From positions 1,167,972 through 1,231,971 of the forward strand of contig JAOAHD010000007.1 in NCBI GenBank assembly GCA_026415395.1: a stretch of 64,000 nucleotides of DNA, read 5' to 3'. Each line of letters starts with the position of its first letter. The first letter of the stretch is position 1. Of the stretch, positions 8,805-17,815 are shown piece by piece. A model generated the notes under the pieces. The model saw nothing but the letters and a program-made list of their open reading frames with translations, was not told the DNA's origin and did not search any database. Made by a program: the position numbers and the translations under genes. The stretch is from Candidatus Binatia bacterium. Its GTDB lineage: Bacteria > Desulfobacterota > Binatia > HRBIN30.

Positions 8805-9539
8805 TCAGGCAGCCGTTTGCCCTAGCAGGTTTGGCTGCGGCCACTCTGGCCAGACAATGTGAGAGGTGAGCTGAGACGTCGGGATGTACACAGAACCCGG
8901 TTTGCGGAAAGAGCCAGGAGGGAAAACTAAGTACCCACCTGTTGGCAGGCACACAACATGGAGCCAATCCAGACGCGTGATTCTCACGTGGTAGTACCGG
9001 GTGTGCGATTCGGGGCCGTTGCTTGCGGGGCGAGCCCGGAGCGGTTGGTGGAAAGCGACAGGCACACCATTGACCAGGGGTCGTCGTCGAGGCCGAACAA
9101 CCACGTCCCAACCCCGCTTCCGCGCCTCGACTAGAAACTTGACCACTTTCTTGCCACCCCGTCGTCGGGCGATCAGCGCTGACCATCCTTCTCGTTCTTG
9201 GCGCTGAGCAGCGCGAAGGTTGGCCGCGATGGCTCGGATCCGACGCCGTAAGGCCTCGAGTTCGGGGCACTTACGGAGCTGGACATGAATGCACTGCCGG
9301 GAAACGCCGAGTCGTTCAGCGATTTGTGCTAGGGAGAGCCCCTCTCGCACGAGTTGGGCGAGGACCTCCTGACGCTCCGGGGAAATTCCGGGAGGACGTC
9401 CGCGCCGACGCTTTCGGAGGACGCGGATTGGTGCCCCACCGCGGGCCCAACCGCTTCCTGGATCCAAATCCCACACGATCTGTCCCGCTCGCCCGTCGTC
9501 CATAGTGCGTGGAACAAACCGCAAGTCTCGCGCCAACAC
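8805..9539 (-). CDS. Helix-turn-helix protein with an uncharacterised C-terminal domain
   Basis: Residues 45-90 (counting from the GTG at 9539) contain a basic RGRPPGIS stretch followed by a clear helix-turn-helix: LSLAQIAERLGVSRQCIHVQLRK. After a helical linker, the C-terminal ~100 residues start with a strand-like GWDVVVRP, followed by YYHVRITRLDWLHVVCLPTG and YLVFPPGS. That order loosely resembles the PD-(D/E)xK fold of intron-associated endonucleases, but no convincing catalytic triad is visible, so the nuclease reading is only a hypothesis. An alternative start is the ATG at 9503. The gene lies next to tRNA-Ser and ffs, a common insertion locale. I do not recognise the full-length protein. 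Confidence 0.65.
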   Translation of the reverse strand: MLARDLRFVPRTMDDGRAGQIVWDLDPGSGWARGGAPIRVLRKRRRGRPPGISPERQEVLAQLVREGLSLAQIAERLGVSRQCIHVQLRKCPELEALRRRIRAIAANLRAAQRQEREGWSALIARRRGGKKVVKFLVEARKRGWDVVVRPRRRPLVNGVPVAFHQPLRARPASNGPESHTRYYHVRITRLDWLHVVCLPTGGYLVFPPGSFRKPGSVYIPTSQLTSHIVWPEWPQPNLLGQTAA

Positions 9540-9696
9540 GCGGGGAAAGAATTACGACGGCAAAATGCGACCGCTCGAGGGCCCTACAGCGTGAAAACTT
9601 CGACGATGTTGTGCGATTCGGCACGGATTTGTGCACGGCCGAGATTCGGAGATGGTTGCATCCCTGATGGGGAGCCATTAATCACGGGGAAGCTTT

Positions 9697-9783
<87 letters not shown>

Positions 9784-9911
9784 TTATTTGGGAGGTGGAA
9801 TCGGCCCTGCGAACTGGAGATCCGCGACGGCAGCGAGCTTTCGGGACATCTTCCCTCACGCTTCTGCTTGTGCGATACAGCGGCTCACCACTCGCGGAGA
9901 TGGGTAGAGGT

Positions 9912-10014
9912 GATAGCTAGGTCCCACGCAAGAGGCGGATCGAGAACCCCGTCAGGTCCGGAAGGAAGCAGCGGTATCGGTTTCGTCTCTGTGCCGTGGG
10001 GAAACCTAGCTATC
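9912..10014 (+). ncRNA. ffs: Signal recognition particle RNA, bacterial small type (4.5S)
   Basis: The universally conserved SRP domain IV core is present at about 9950-9973 (GTCAGGTCCGGAAGGAAGCA). It is enclosed by a long imperfect helix whose ends GATAGCTAGG (9912-9921) and CCTAGCTATC (10005-10014) pair exactly. The length of about 103 bases fits the small bacterial form. The RNA pairs with Ffh to target membrane proteins. Its place between tRNA-Ser and dnaX is a widely conserved arrangement. The exact ends are set from the terminal helix. Confidence 0.95.
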
Positions 10015-10100
10015 ATCCCTGCCCGTCATGTGGGCCTGAGCACTAGGCACAGGCCGGTGGAGCCAGGCTTCTCTGGTCAGCGAGCACGTAGGTATTGCGC

Positions 10101-11837
10101 GTGAGTTACCTTGTCCTGGCGCGGCGTTGGCGCCCGCAAACGTTTGCAGAAATCGTTGGGCAAGAACACGTGACCCGCACGCTCCAGAACGCGATTCGTG
10201 CTGGTCGCGTCGCGCACGCGTTCTTGTTTACCGGCGTGCGCGGTGTGGGCAAAACCACAGCAGCACGGGTGTTGGCGAAGGCTCTCAACTGTGAGCATGG
10301 CCCAGCCCCCGAGCCGTGTAACGCCTGTGTGCACTGCCAGGAAATTGCAAATGGCAGCTCCCTTGATGTCGTGGAGGTGGACGGTGCCTCTAACACCGGA
10401 GTCGACGACGTTCGCGCAATCATTGAAAACGTTCGCTATCACCCAGCGAAGTGCCGCTTTAAGATTTACATCGTCGACGAGGTGCATATGCTGTCCACCA
10501 GTGCCTTCAACGCCCTGTTGAAGACACTCGAAGAGCCGCCGGCGCACGTAAAGTTTATTTTTGCCACGACGGATCCCCACAAGGTTCCGGCCACAATTCA
10601 GTCTCGCTGCCAGCGATACGACTTCAAGCGGCTGCCGTTGCGGCTCGTGGTTCGGCACTTGGCTGAAATCGCGGCACGCGAAGGTCTGCAGCTTTCGGAG
10701 AAGGCCCTGTTCCTGCTCGCGCGTGAAAGCGAAGGCAGCATGCGAGATGCACAGTCCCTCCTGGACCAAGTGATTGCATTCGGTGGCTCCATCATTGCGG
10801 ATGAAGAAATTCTCGACGTTCTCGGCTTGGCTGACCGTTCGTTTGTCGTGGAGCTTGCCGCAGCGCTCCTGGAGAGGGACGCACGCAAGGTGCTCGAAGT
10901 GGTGGAGCAGGTGCACACCCGGGGGTACGACCTCCGCCGCTTCGTGCGGGACTGTGTAGAACACTTTCGGAACGTCGCCGTCGTGCAGGCCGGTGCTGCG
11001 GACCTGTTGCAGGAAGAAATGCCAGCGGAGGAGCTGGATCATGTGCGCACCCAAGCGCAAACGGCGTCGTTTCTGGACGTGGAGAGAATTTTCCGGACGC
11101 TTCTACATGCTGAAGGGGAACTTGGTCGGAACCCGGTGCCGAAGCTTTGCCTGGAGGTTTACCTATTACGCCTCGCTATGACCGAGCCGCTCACGACTTT
11201 AGCGAGCCTGAGCGAGCAATTGCTCCGGCTTAGTCAAGGTCCGGCGAGCAGTGGAACGTATCAGGGCCAGTTGGAGCCCACCGCGGCGCGTTCCTCTCGC
11301 TCGTCGGCACCCATTGCTGTTGCATCCGAAAATGTTGCTGTACCGCCGAAGGGTGCGGCACAGGGGCAAGCGGATCGAGTGCGGCCTGAGCCTCCCACGT
11401 CCGCTCGTGCTGGGAGCGAAGATTCGCCAGCAGCAGCGAATGGCGAGGAGAGTTGGGCAGCGTTCCTCCGTTTTGTCGAGAAACGGAAGCGCTTCATTGC
11501 GGCACACTTGGAGTCGGCGCTCCAAGTTGACTTCGGGTCTGATTCGGTGCGCATTGTCGTGCCGGGTGGAATCCACCATCAATACTTAACCCATGGCAGC
11601 CGTAAGGAGGAGCTCAACGCATTGGCGTCGGAGTTCTTCGGCCGCCGCTTCACGGTGCAGGTGGAAACGAGGTCGTCCGCGGAGGTGAACGGCAAAAAGA
11701 ATGCAGGGGATACCCGCATTGACTTGCGCCGCCAGGTCCTCGAATACCCGACGGTGCGCCGAACCATGGAAATTCTAGGTGCCGAAGTGCGGGAAGTCAG
11801 GCCACGGAAAGCGGGACAAGAGAAGGGTCAGTCGTGA
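10101..11837 (+). CDS. dnaX: DNA polymerase III subunits gamma and tau
   Basis: ATPase of the clamp loader. The N-terminus SYLVLARRWRPQTFAEIVGQ is the family hallmark, followed by Walker A GVRGVGKTT, a zinc-site cluster (CNACVHC) and Walker B IVDEVHML. From about residue 370 the protein turns into a low-conservation linker rich in Ser, Ala and Pro, and the end resembles a short tau domain. I start at the GTG at 10101; a TTG six bases upstream is in frame. No good -1 slippery heptamer with a downstream hairpin was found, so a separate gamma form is not supported. The stop overlaps ybaB. Confidence 0.95.
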   Translation: MSYLVLARRWRPQTFAEIVGQEHVTRTLQNAIRAGRVAHAFLFTGVRGVGKTTAARVLAKALNCEHGPAPEPCNACVHCQEIANGSSLDVVEVDGASNTGVDDVRAIIENVRYHPAKCRFKIYIVDEVHMLSTSAFNALLKTLEEPPAHVKFIFATTDPHKVPATIQSRCQRYDFKRLPLRLVVRHLAEIAAREGLQLSEKALFLLARESEGSMRDAQSLLDQVIAFGGSIIADEEILDVLGLADRSFVVELAAALLERDARKVLEVVEQVHTRGYDLRRFVRDCVEHFRNVAVVQAGAADLLQEEMPAEELDHVRTQAQTASFLDVERIFRTLLHAEGELGRNPVPKLCLEVYLLRLAMTEPLTTLASLSEQLLRLSQGPASSGTYQGQLEPTAARSSRSSAPIAVASENVAVPPKGAAQGQADRVRPEPPTSARAGSEDSPAAANGEESWAAFLRFVEKRKRFIAAHLESALQVDFGSDSVRIVVPGGIHHQYLTHGSRKEELNALASEFFGRRFTVQVETRSSAEVNGKKNAGDTRIDLRRQVLEYPTVRRTMEILGAEVREVRPRKAGQEKGQS

Positions 11838-12163
11838 TGGTTAAGGGGATTGGCAGCATCGGTGATTTGTTTTCGCAAGCGCAGGAACTGCAGCAGCGGC
11901 TGGCGAAGGTACAGGAAGAAGTTGCGAATCTCGTCGTCGAGGCATCCGCCGGTGGCGGCATGCTTACGGTGCAGATGAACGGAAAATTGGAGGTCACGCA
12001 GGTCCGGATCGATCCACAGGTGGTCAGCTCTGGAGACATCGAAATGTTGGAAGATCTGGTTAAAGCTGCCGTGAATCAAGCAGTTCGTAAGGCACAGCAG
12101 GCGGTTGCCGACGAGATGCGCAAGGTTACTGGTGGATTGAAGATCCCGGGTCTCTCTTTTTAA
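11837..12163 (+). CDS. ybaB: YbaB/EbfC family nucleoid-associated protein
   Basis: A small (108-residue) DNA-binding protein of the EbfC family. It opens with a helical, Gln-rich segment (SQAQELQQRLAKVQEEV), followed by the family strand pattern GGGMLTVQMNGKLEVTQVRI and a C-terminal helix (AVNQAVRKAQQAVADEM). The ATG at 11837 overlaps the dnaX stop as TGATG, indicating coupling; a GTG at 11834 is also possible. It lies between dnaX and recR, as in many bacteria. Confidence 0.95.
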   Translation: MVKGIGSIGDLFSQAQELQQRLAKVQEEVANLVVEASAGGGMLTVQMNGKLEVTQVRIDPQVVSSGDIEMLEDLVKAAVNQAVRKAQQAVADEMRKVTGGLKIPGLSF

Positions 12164-12200
12164 GAGCGATTCAGCGTCGCTCAAACGTTTCCCCGCAAGT

Positions 12201-12800
12201 ATGGCAGCACTACCTCCACCCTTGGAAGAAGCAATTCGAGCACTGACCAAACTCCCGGGCGTCGGTGAGAAGACGGCGATGCGGCTCACGTTCCACCTGT
12301 TACGCGTGGAAGCTGACGAGGTAGAGCGGTTGGCGTACGCACTCTTGGATCTGCGCCGATCAACCCGACTGTGTTCCCAGTGCCTGGGCTTCACCAGCGA
12401 GGATCCTTGCCACCTTTGTCGAGATCCGGGGCGCGACACCTCACTCCTTTGTGTGGTCGAGCGTCCGGCAGATGTCGTTGCTGTGGAACGGTCGGGCGGG
12501 TTTAGGGGGAGATACCATGTGCTGCATGGCGCACTCTCACCTCTCGACGGCATTGGTCCGGAGCAACTGCGGGTGCGAGAGCTGATCGCGCGACTGCAGC
12601 ATGGTGTGGTTCGTGAAGTGATTTTGGCCTGCAACCCTACCGCCGAAGGTGAAGCAACGGCACTGTACCTGGCAAAGCTGATTAAGCCGTTGGGTGTCCG
12701 CGTGAGCCGAATTGCTCACGGCCTGCCGATGGGTGCAGACGTCGAATACGCCGACGGGGTTACCCTGAGTAAGGCGATCGAGGGGCGGCGAGAGCTTTAA
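12201..12800 (+). CDS. recR: Recombination mediator RecR
   Basis: A 199-residue RecR that acts with RecF/RecO in loading RecA at gaps. It shows an N-terminal helix-hairpin-helix (LTKLPGVGEKTAMRLTFHLL), a four-Cys zinc finger (CSQCLGFTSEDPCHLC), a Toprim domain (LLCVVERPADVVAVE) and the C-terminal Walker-like segment VSRIAHGLPMGADVEYADG. All the expected Cys residues are present. It is the third gene of the dnaX-ybaB-recR unit, with ATG at 12201. Confidence 0.97.
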   Translation: MAALPPPLEEAIRALTKLPGVGEKTAMRLTFHLLRVEADEVERLAYALLDLRRSTRLCSQCLGFTSEDPCHLCRDPGRDTSLLCVVERPADVVAVERSGGFRGRYHVLHGALSPLDGIGPEQLRVRELIARLQHGVVREVILACNPTAEGEATALYLAKLIKPLGVRVSRIAHGLPMGADVEYADGVTLSKAIEGRREL

Positions 12801-12837
12801 CCGACGGAACGGGCTGGTTGCTTCGGCGGTTTAAGCC

Positions 12838-14148
12838 ATGAACGTTCGCCTTGACTTTGGCCGCAGGGGAATCGACGTCGAATTGCCGGTAGGGCTGGAT
12901 GTGACAGTTACCCAAGGGCAACGACGCCCCCGGGTGGCCGACCCCACGGGGGCGGTGCTTCATGCCTTGGAGCAGCCGATCGGAACACCCCCGTTAGCGC
13001 AGCTTGCCCACGGTCGGAAGCGAGCAGTTGTGGTTATTTCTGATAAAACTCGGCCAATACCCTACCGCACGGTGCTGCCGCCGATTCTGGACACGTTGAA
13101 TCGCGCGGGTCTTGGTCCAGGCGAAGTGGAAATCCTCGTGGCGACTGGTTTGCACCGGCCGAACACGGCGGATGAACTGGTAGAAATGCTCGGCGAAGAT
13201 GTGCTGCGCTCCTACCGGGTGCGGAATCACGTCGCCCGGAACCAAGACGAGCACGCCTTTGTAGGGTCGACGAAACGTGGAACAGAGATTTGGATCGACC
13301 GCGGGTATTTAAACGCTGACCTGCGTATTTTGACGGGCTTAATCGAACCACACCTGATGGCAGGCTACTCTGGGGGCCGAAAGGCGGTGTGTCCTGGGAT
13401 TGCCGGGGTTCGCACGATCCGGGCGGTGCACGGGCCGAAAATGCTCGAAGGGTGGGTGGGCCCAGGGATCATTGAGGGAAACCCGTTTCACGAAGAAATG
13501 TTGGAAGTCGTGAAGCTCACGGGAGCGGACTTCCTCTGTGACGTCACCATCGACCGCAACCGGTGCGTGACTGGCGTGTTTGCTGGTGACGTGGTGGCTG
13601 CGCATGCTCGCGGCGTGCGGGCGGTGGAAGAGCAAACCTTGGTTGCGGTGGCGGAACCGGCGGACGTCGTTCTGGTGTCCGCAGGCGGATACCCACTCGA
13701 TCAAACCTTGTACCAGTCAATCAAAGGGCTAGTGGCGGCGCTCAACGTCGTGCGCCCAGGTGGGGCGATCGTGCTGGTTGCCGAACTGGCAGAAGGCGCC
13801 GGGAGCGAGGAGTTTGTTGGTCTGCTCCAGTCTGTACAGTCGCCCGGCGAATTCATGCATCGGGTTTGGCAGCCCGACTTTTTCACCTTCGATCAGTGGA
13901 TGGTCCAACATTTGTGCCAGGTGCTGCGAAAGGCGTCGGTCTGGATCGCGGCCCCAAAGCCAGTGTTGCAGTTCCGGGAGGGTTTTGCCGTCCAATGGGC
14001 TCCGACCCCTGAGGCCGCAATCGATGCAGCTTTGAGACACGTAGGTGGCAAGCACCTGCTGGTCATTCCCGATGGGCCGTACACCCTGGCGACTGTAAGG
14101 GGCCGGAAACTTGCGCTGAGCGGCGCTGGGGCTGAAGCGCACCTGTGA
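12838..14148 (+). CDS. larA: LarA-family nickel-pincer racemase/epimerase
   Basis: A homologue of nickel-dependent lactate racemase, which inverts alpha-hydroxy acids using a nickel pincer nucleotide. The key residues align with the Lactobacillus enzyme with a constant offset of two: His106 (TGLHRP), His172 (EPHLMAG), Lys182 (GGRKAV, the pincer attachment site) and His198 (RAVHGP). The length of 436 residues is normal. The cofactor genes larB, larC and larE are not in this window. LarA relatives act on several hydroxy acids and sugars, so lactate is not assured. It follows recR by 37 bases. Confidence 0.9.
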   Translation: MNVRLDFGRRGIDVELPVGLDVTVTQGQRRPRVADPTGAVLHALEQPIGTPPLAQLAHGRKRAVVVISDKTRPIPYRTVLPPILDTLNRAGLGPGEVEILVATGLHRPNTADELVEMLGEDVLRSYRVRNHVARNQDEHAFVGSTKRGTEIWIDRGYLNADLRILTGLIEPHLMAGYSGGRKAVCPGIAGVRTIRAVHGPKMLEGWVGPGIIEGNPFHEEMLEVVKLTGADFLCDVTIDRNRCVTGVFAGDVVAAHARGVRAVEEQTLVAVAEPADVVLVSAGGYPLDQTLYQSIKGLVAALNVVRPGGAIVLVAELAEGAGSEEFVGLLQSVQSPGEFMHRVWQPDFFTFDQWMVQHLCQVLRKASVWIAAPKPVLQFREGFAVQWAPTPEAAIDAALRHVGGKHLLVIPDGPYTLATVRGRKLALSGAGAEAHL

Positions 14149-14170
14149 GGGGTTGCGACGCCTCGGCGGG

Positions 14171-14971
14171 TTAGTGGGGGTAAGCTTGAGATAGATGGAT
14201 CCTTGCCGACCTACAATCGGTGCACGAGGAATCGTCGCAGAGAAGGGCGAATGGATCGTGCTCTAGAACCGAGTGCGCGAGTTGTAGCAGGTAGCGTAGA
14301 GGGATCTTTCGCAACGAAGCGTGGCTCAAAGGAACGCACTGAATCTTCTCGAGGCTAAGCAGCGCCTCGAGCTTGTCGAATCCGCGGCTGCAGCCTGGGA
14401 AGTTGTCGATCACCACCCGCTCGACGTGGGCTCCTGCGTTAATTCGCAGGGCCGTGCGTCGCCGAACCGAGGGAGAGATCCTCGGCTCTAAAGCCAGTTG
14501 AAGGGCGACCACGTCCGTGAGGTTCGAGCCGAGGAGGACCACCGATCCGCGATACAAATTCAGCTTTTTGATCGGACCCAAGGGGTTGTTGTCGCGATGG
14601 GTGGAAAGAAGTTCGCGCGAAAGTGGACCGACAGCGAGAAACGAGTGTGTAGGATGTGGGCTGCGCAGCACACCGGAGAAGTGCCGCAGCGCCTCGGCCA
14701 CCGGCTCGTCGACTGGCAGGTCGAGTGAGAACGGCACCGGGGGAAGGCTGTCCTCACGGCGGTCGTAATGAATCGGAGGCACGATCGTGTGCGGAGTAAA
14801 CGCCGGTATCAGGACGGTGCCTGTGCCGACGGCTTCGATGATCAGCTCACCGACGAGGGCTCCAGCGTTCGCTTCTTGAAAACCGAGTTTGTCCAGCCGG
14901 GCGTGAACAATGACGTTCTCCCCCGCCAGGTTGAGCATATGGAGATAACGGCGCAGTTCCTCGCGAGTCAT
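14171..14971 (-). CDS. Aminoglycoside N3-acetyltransferase-fold protein (AAC(3)/YokD family)
   Basis: 266 residues with the AAC(3) pattern: VIVHARLDKLGF near the start, GTGTVLIPAFTPH, then RSPHPTHSFLAVGPLSREL and GSVVLLGSNLTDVVALQLALE. The last segment normally reads GVGHxxNTxLHLAE, so the conserved His is missing here and antibiotic acetylation is doubtful. Many family members acetylate other amines using acetyl-CoA. Its ATG overlaps the stop of the MetE-like gene (ATGA at 14968-14971). The function is unknown; a role linked to its coupled partner is more likely than drug resistance. Confidence 0.75.
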   Translation of the reverse strand: MTREELRRYLHMLNLAGENVIVHARLDKLGFQEANAGALVGELIIEAVGTGTVLIPAFTPHTIVPPIHYDRREDSLPPVPFSLDLPVDEPVAEALRHFSGVLRSPHPTHSFLAVGPLSRELLSTHRDNNPLGPIKKLNLYRGSVVLLGSNLTDVVALQLALEPRISPSVRRRTALRINAGAHVERVVIDNFPGCSRGFDKLEALLSLEKIQCVPLSHASLRKIPLRYLLQLAHSVLEHDPFALLCDDSSCTDCRSARIHLSQAYPH

Positions 14972-15867
14972 GGAGTTGGGTGAGGTGGCGACAGGCGACG
15001 TCCGAGGGCGTAAATCTCGCGCAGAGCATCAATTGCCGCTCGGGGTTCGAGGGATTGCAGCCCCGCTGCGGGCCCGAGGTGAAGATCAGGGAATTCGTAA
15101 TTGTGTAGGATTCGCTCAATCTTCACGCTGAGGTCGTCGCACCGGTTTTTGGCTACCGGGCTAATCACGCCCAAGTATAATTGTTGGCTGGCACCAACTT
15201 CAGGAATTAGATCCAAGAGGTTTGGGCTCATGACAACGTCGACACCGATAATGTCGGTCGGTAGGGAGTGGAGTTGGGCATACATTTCCTCCGTCTCGGC
15301 GCCCCAGGTGGAGACGAGCAGGGTTGCGTGTTCCCGGCTGTCCCAAAATGGTTGCAGTAAGTCTCGCAACAAGCGGACCGCGTCAGGCATCCGCAAGATG
15401 GCCGGCTCGTCGAGTTGAATCCACTTCGCCCCCGCAGCGACGAGCGCGGTGAACTCGGGTAGAAGAGCAGTTGCCCAGGCCTCTGCGAGCGATTCTCGGT
15501 CGTGGTAGGGGCTTCGGGCATAATCGCTGAGAAGTGCAAGCGTGAGGGGGCCGGGCAGAACTGCTTTCACCGGGCGTTCGGTTTCCGACTGCGCGGCACG
15601 CCACCGTTCCACGGCCGCAGCGGCTTGGTAATGGAGATGGTCTCGGACCACCGGCGTTGGAACGCTGAAACTGGCGCCAAAGTAGTCCGCAGGTGTGCCG
15701 GGCTCGACGCCACCCACACACTCAATGGCCAGCCACACCGGGTCCCGCGCAGAGTAAAAGCCATCGGTCACGATCGTACAGCCAGCTTCCTCTTGAGCGC
15801 GGATGACATCGGCAAGCGAGGAAGCCGTTTCCGGCGGCAACGTGCTGTGGTTGTGTATGAAGATCAT
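14968..15867 (-). CDS. MetE-like (cobalamin-independent methionine synthase fold) protein lacking zinc ligands
   Basis: 299 residues with the TIM-barrel of the MetE catalytic half: [14 protein letters not shown] (29-42), [15 protein letters not shown] (103-117) and [10 protein letters not shown] (149-158). Where MetE has the HxC zinc motif this protein has VSTWGAE (185-191), and where MetE has GPDCGLK it has GPAAGLQ (265-271), so the zinc site needed for homocysteine activation is absent. Archaeal short MetE proteins keep it. The reaction is therefore unknown. ATGA overlaps join it to glgB (15864-15867) and to the AAC(3)-like gene. Confidence 0.75.
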   Translation of the reverse strand: MIFIHNHSTLPPETASSLADVIRAQEEAGCTIVTDGFYSARDPVWLAIECVGGVEPGTPADYFGASFSVPTPVVRDHLHYQAAAAVERWRAAQSETERPVKAVLPGPLTLALLSDYARSPYHDRESLAEAWATALLPEFTALVAAGAKWIQLDEPAILRMPDAVRLLRDLLQPFWDSREHATLLVSTWGAETEEMYAQLHSLPTDIIGVDVVMSPNLLDLIPEVGASQQLYLGVISPVAKNRCDDLSVKIERILHNYEFPDLHLGPAAGLQSLEPRAAIDALREIYALGRRLSPPHPTP

Positions 15868-17777
15868 CGCTGCTGTCCTTCCGGCACCAGTATCACCGCC
15901 GCAAGCGGGGGCAAAGTCAAGCAGACGGAATACGGCAGCCCGTGCGAAGGTTCAGCGCGGGCAATCACGCCTCCATTGTTGCCGACGTTGCTTCCTCCGT
16001 AGTAGGTCGAGTCGCTGTTCAACAGCTCCCGCCAGAAGCCACCGCAAGGCACGCCGATGCGGAATTCGTTGCGGGGAACAGGCGTGAAATTGCAAACGAC
16101 AAGCGCCCACTCGTCTTGGTTGCTGCGCCGCAGGTAGCTCAGGGTACTCTGTTCACTGTCTTGGCAATCTACCCAACGGAAGCCCTCCGGCGCACAATCC
16201 AGCTCATACAACGCGGGGAGCTGGCGGTAGAGGCGATTGAGGTCCCGTACTAGGCGCTGCACCCCTCGGTGGAAATCGTAGCGCAGTAGGTGCCAATCGA
16301 CGCTGCCCGCGTAATCCCACTCCCGCCATTGGCCAATGTCGGTTCCCATGAAAAGCAGCTTCTTTCCTGGCTGCGTGTATTGGTAAGTCAATAAGAGCCG
16401 CAAGTTGGCGAACTTCTGCCATTCATCTCCAGGCATTCGGCCGAGCACCGATCCCTTGCCATGCACGACTTCGTCGTGTGACAGGGGCAAGACGAAGTTT
16501 TCCGTGAACGCGTACAACATCCGGAACGTGAGGTCGCTGTGATGATACTTGCGGTAAATCGGGTCTCTGGCAATGTAGCGCAACGTGTCGTTCATCCAGC
16601 CGAGATCCCACTTGAACCCGAAGCCCAGGCCGCCGAGATACGTCGGGCGTGACACCATCGGCCACGATGTCGATTCCTCCGCGATGGTTGTCGCTCCGGG
16701 GTTCAGCGCGTAGATCCGCTCATTGCAGTGACGCAAAAACTCAACTGCTTCGAGATTCTCGCGGCCACCATATCGGTTGGGGATCCACTCACCGTGACGC
16801 CGCGAGTAGTCGAGATACAACATGCTGGCGACGGCGTCGAACCGCAGTCCATCCAAGTGATACACCTCGAACCAAAACAAGGCGCTGCTTAGGAGGAAGT
16901 TCCGCACCTCCCAACGCCCGTAGTTAAAAATCAATGTGCCCCAGTCTGGGTGGGCTCCGAGTCTGGGGTCGGCGTGTTCGTAAAGGTGTGTCCCGTCGAA
17001 GTAGGCAAGACCGTGTTCGTCGCGGGGGAAGTGCCCGGGTACCCAGTCTACGATGACTCCAATACCGTTTTGGTGGAGAGCGTCCACCAGGTACATGAAG
17101 TCTTGCGGTGTACCGTAGCGGCTCGTCGGAGCAAAATAGCCAGTGGTTTGGTATCCCCAGGAGGCATCGAGCGGATGCTCGGTCACCGGGAGGAACTCTA
17201 CGTGCGTGTAGCCCATTCCCAAAATGTACTCGACGAGCTGTTCCGCCAATTCCCGGTAGCTGAGCCAACGGTTTCCCTCGTCTGGTACTCGTTTCCACGA
17301 GCCTAAATGAACTTCGTAAATCGCCACCGGGGAGCGTAACCAGTCGGTGTTTGCCCGACGCTCAAGCCAGTCCTGATCGCCCCATGAGTAGTTGCCGAGA
17401 TGCCATACGCGCGAGGCTGTTCCAGGACGCAACTCAGCGTAAAAGGCGTATGGGTCGGCCTTGGCCGCCTTGTAAGAGTTTACCTTGGCCTCAACCCAGT
17501 ACTTGTACAGGGCCCCTTGTTGTACCCCGGGGACGAAGAGTTCCCAGATCCCGGCCTCCGGGCGGAATCGCATCGGATGAACGTTGGGGTCCCAAGCATT
17601 GAAGTCCCCGATCACGGAAACGCGCCGCGCATTTGGGGCCACTACCGCGAAGTACACTCCAGGTTGGCCACCAAACTCGGTGATGTGCGCTCCGAGTTTT
17701 TCCCAGCTTCGCTCGTGCCGACCTTCGGCGAGCAAGTGGAGATCGAATTCTGTGAGGAGACTCCCCGCAGTCGCCAT
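15864..17777 (-). CDS. glgB: 1,4-alpha-glucan branching enzyme
   Basis: A GH13 enzyme that introduces alpha-1,6 branches into glycogen. The N-terminal CBM48-type domain ([23 protein letters not shown], about 41-63) precedes the barrel. The nucleophile is Asp314 in [15 protein letters not shown] and the acid/base Glu lies in TIAEEST (364-370). The length of 637 residues is typical of bacterial GlgB. ATG start at 17777. It follows the phosphodiesterase gene by 38 bases and its stop overlaps the MetE-like start, so it is in the middle of a four-gene unit. Confidence 0.96.
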   Translation of the reverse strand: MATAGSLLTEFDLHLLAEGRHERSWEKLGAHITEFGGQPGVYFAVVAPNARRVSVIGDFNAWDPNVHPMRFRPEAGIWELFVPGVQQGALYKYWVEAKVNSYKAAKADPYAFYAELRPGTASRVWHLGNYSWGDQDWLERRANTDWLRSPVAIYEVHLGSWKRVPDEGNRWLSYRELAEQLVEYILGMGYTHVEFLPVTEHPLDASWGYQTTGYFAPTSRYGTPQDFMYLVDALHQNGIGVIVDWVPGHFPRDEHGLAYFDGTHLYEHADPRLGAHPDWGTLIFNYGRWEVRNFLLSSALFWFEVYHLDGLRFDAVASMLYLDYSRRHGEWIPNRYGGRENLEAVEFLRHCNERIYALNPGATTIAEESTSWPMVSRPTYLGGLGFGFKWDLGWMNDTLRYIARDPIYRKYHHSDLTFRMLYAFTENFVLPLSHDEVVHGKGSVLGRMPGDEWQKFANLRLLLTYQYTQPGKKLLFMGTDIGQWREWDYAGSVDWHLLRYDFHRGVQRLVRDLNRLYRQLPALYELDCAPEGFRWVDCQDSEQSTLSYLRRSNQDEWALVVCNFTPVPRNEFRIGVPCGGFWRELLNSDSTYYGGSNVGNNGGVIARAEPSHGLPYSVCLTLPPLAAVILVPEGQQR

Positions 17778-17815
17778 GAGCTTGCTCCAGTTTCACGGAG
17801 GACGAGCGCGCCTGT

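Noticed and set aside
10077-11060. A 327-codon open frame antisense to dnaX
   Set aside because: It mirrors dnaX codons, lacks a ribosome site and shows no family motif; dnaX is certain.
11685-11705. AAAAAG run in dnaX as a frameshift site
   Set aside because: The run in frame is C AAA AAG, not the A AAA AAG heptamer, and no downstream hairpin was found; it lies near the C-terminus rather than where gamma would end.
14171-14971. Aminoglycoside resistance gene
   Set aside because: The fold is AAC(3)-like, but the conserved His segment is changed and the context is metabolic; not called as a resistance gene.
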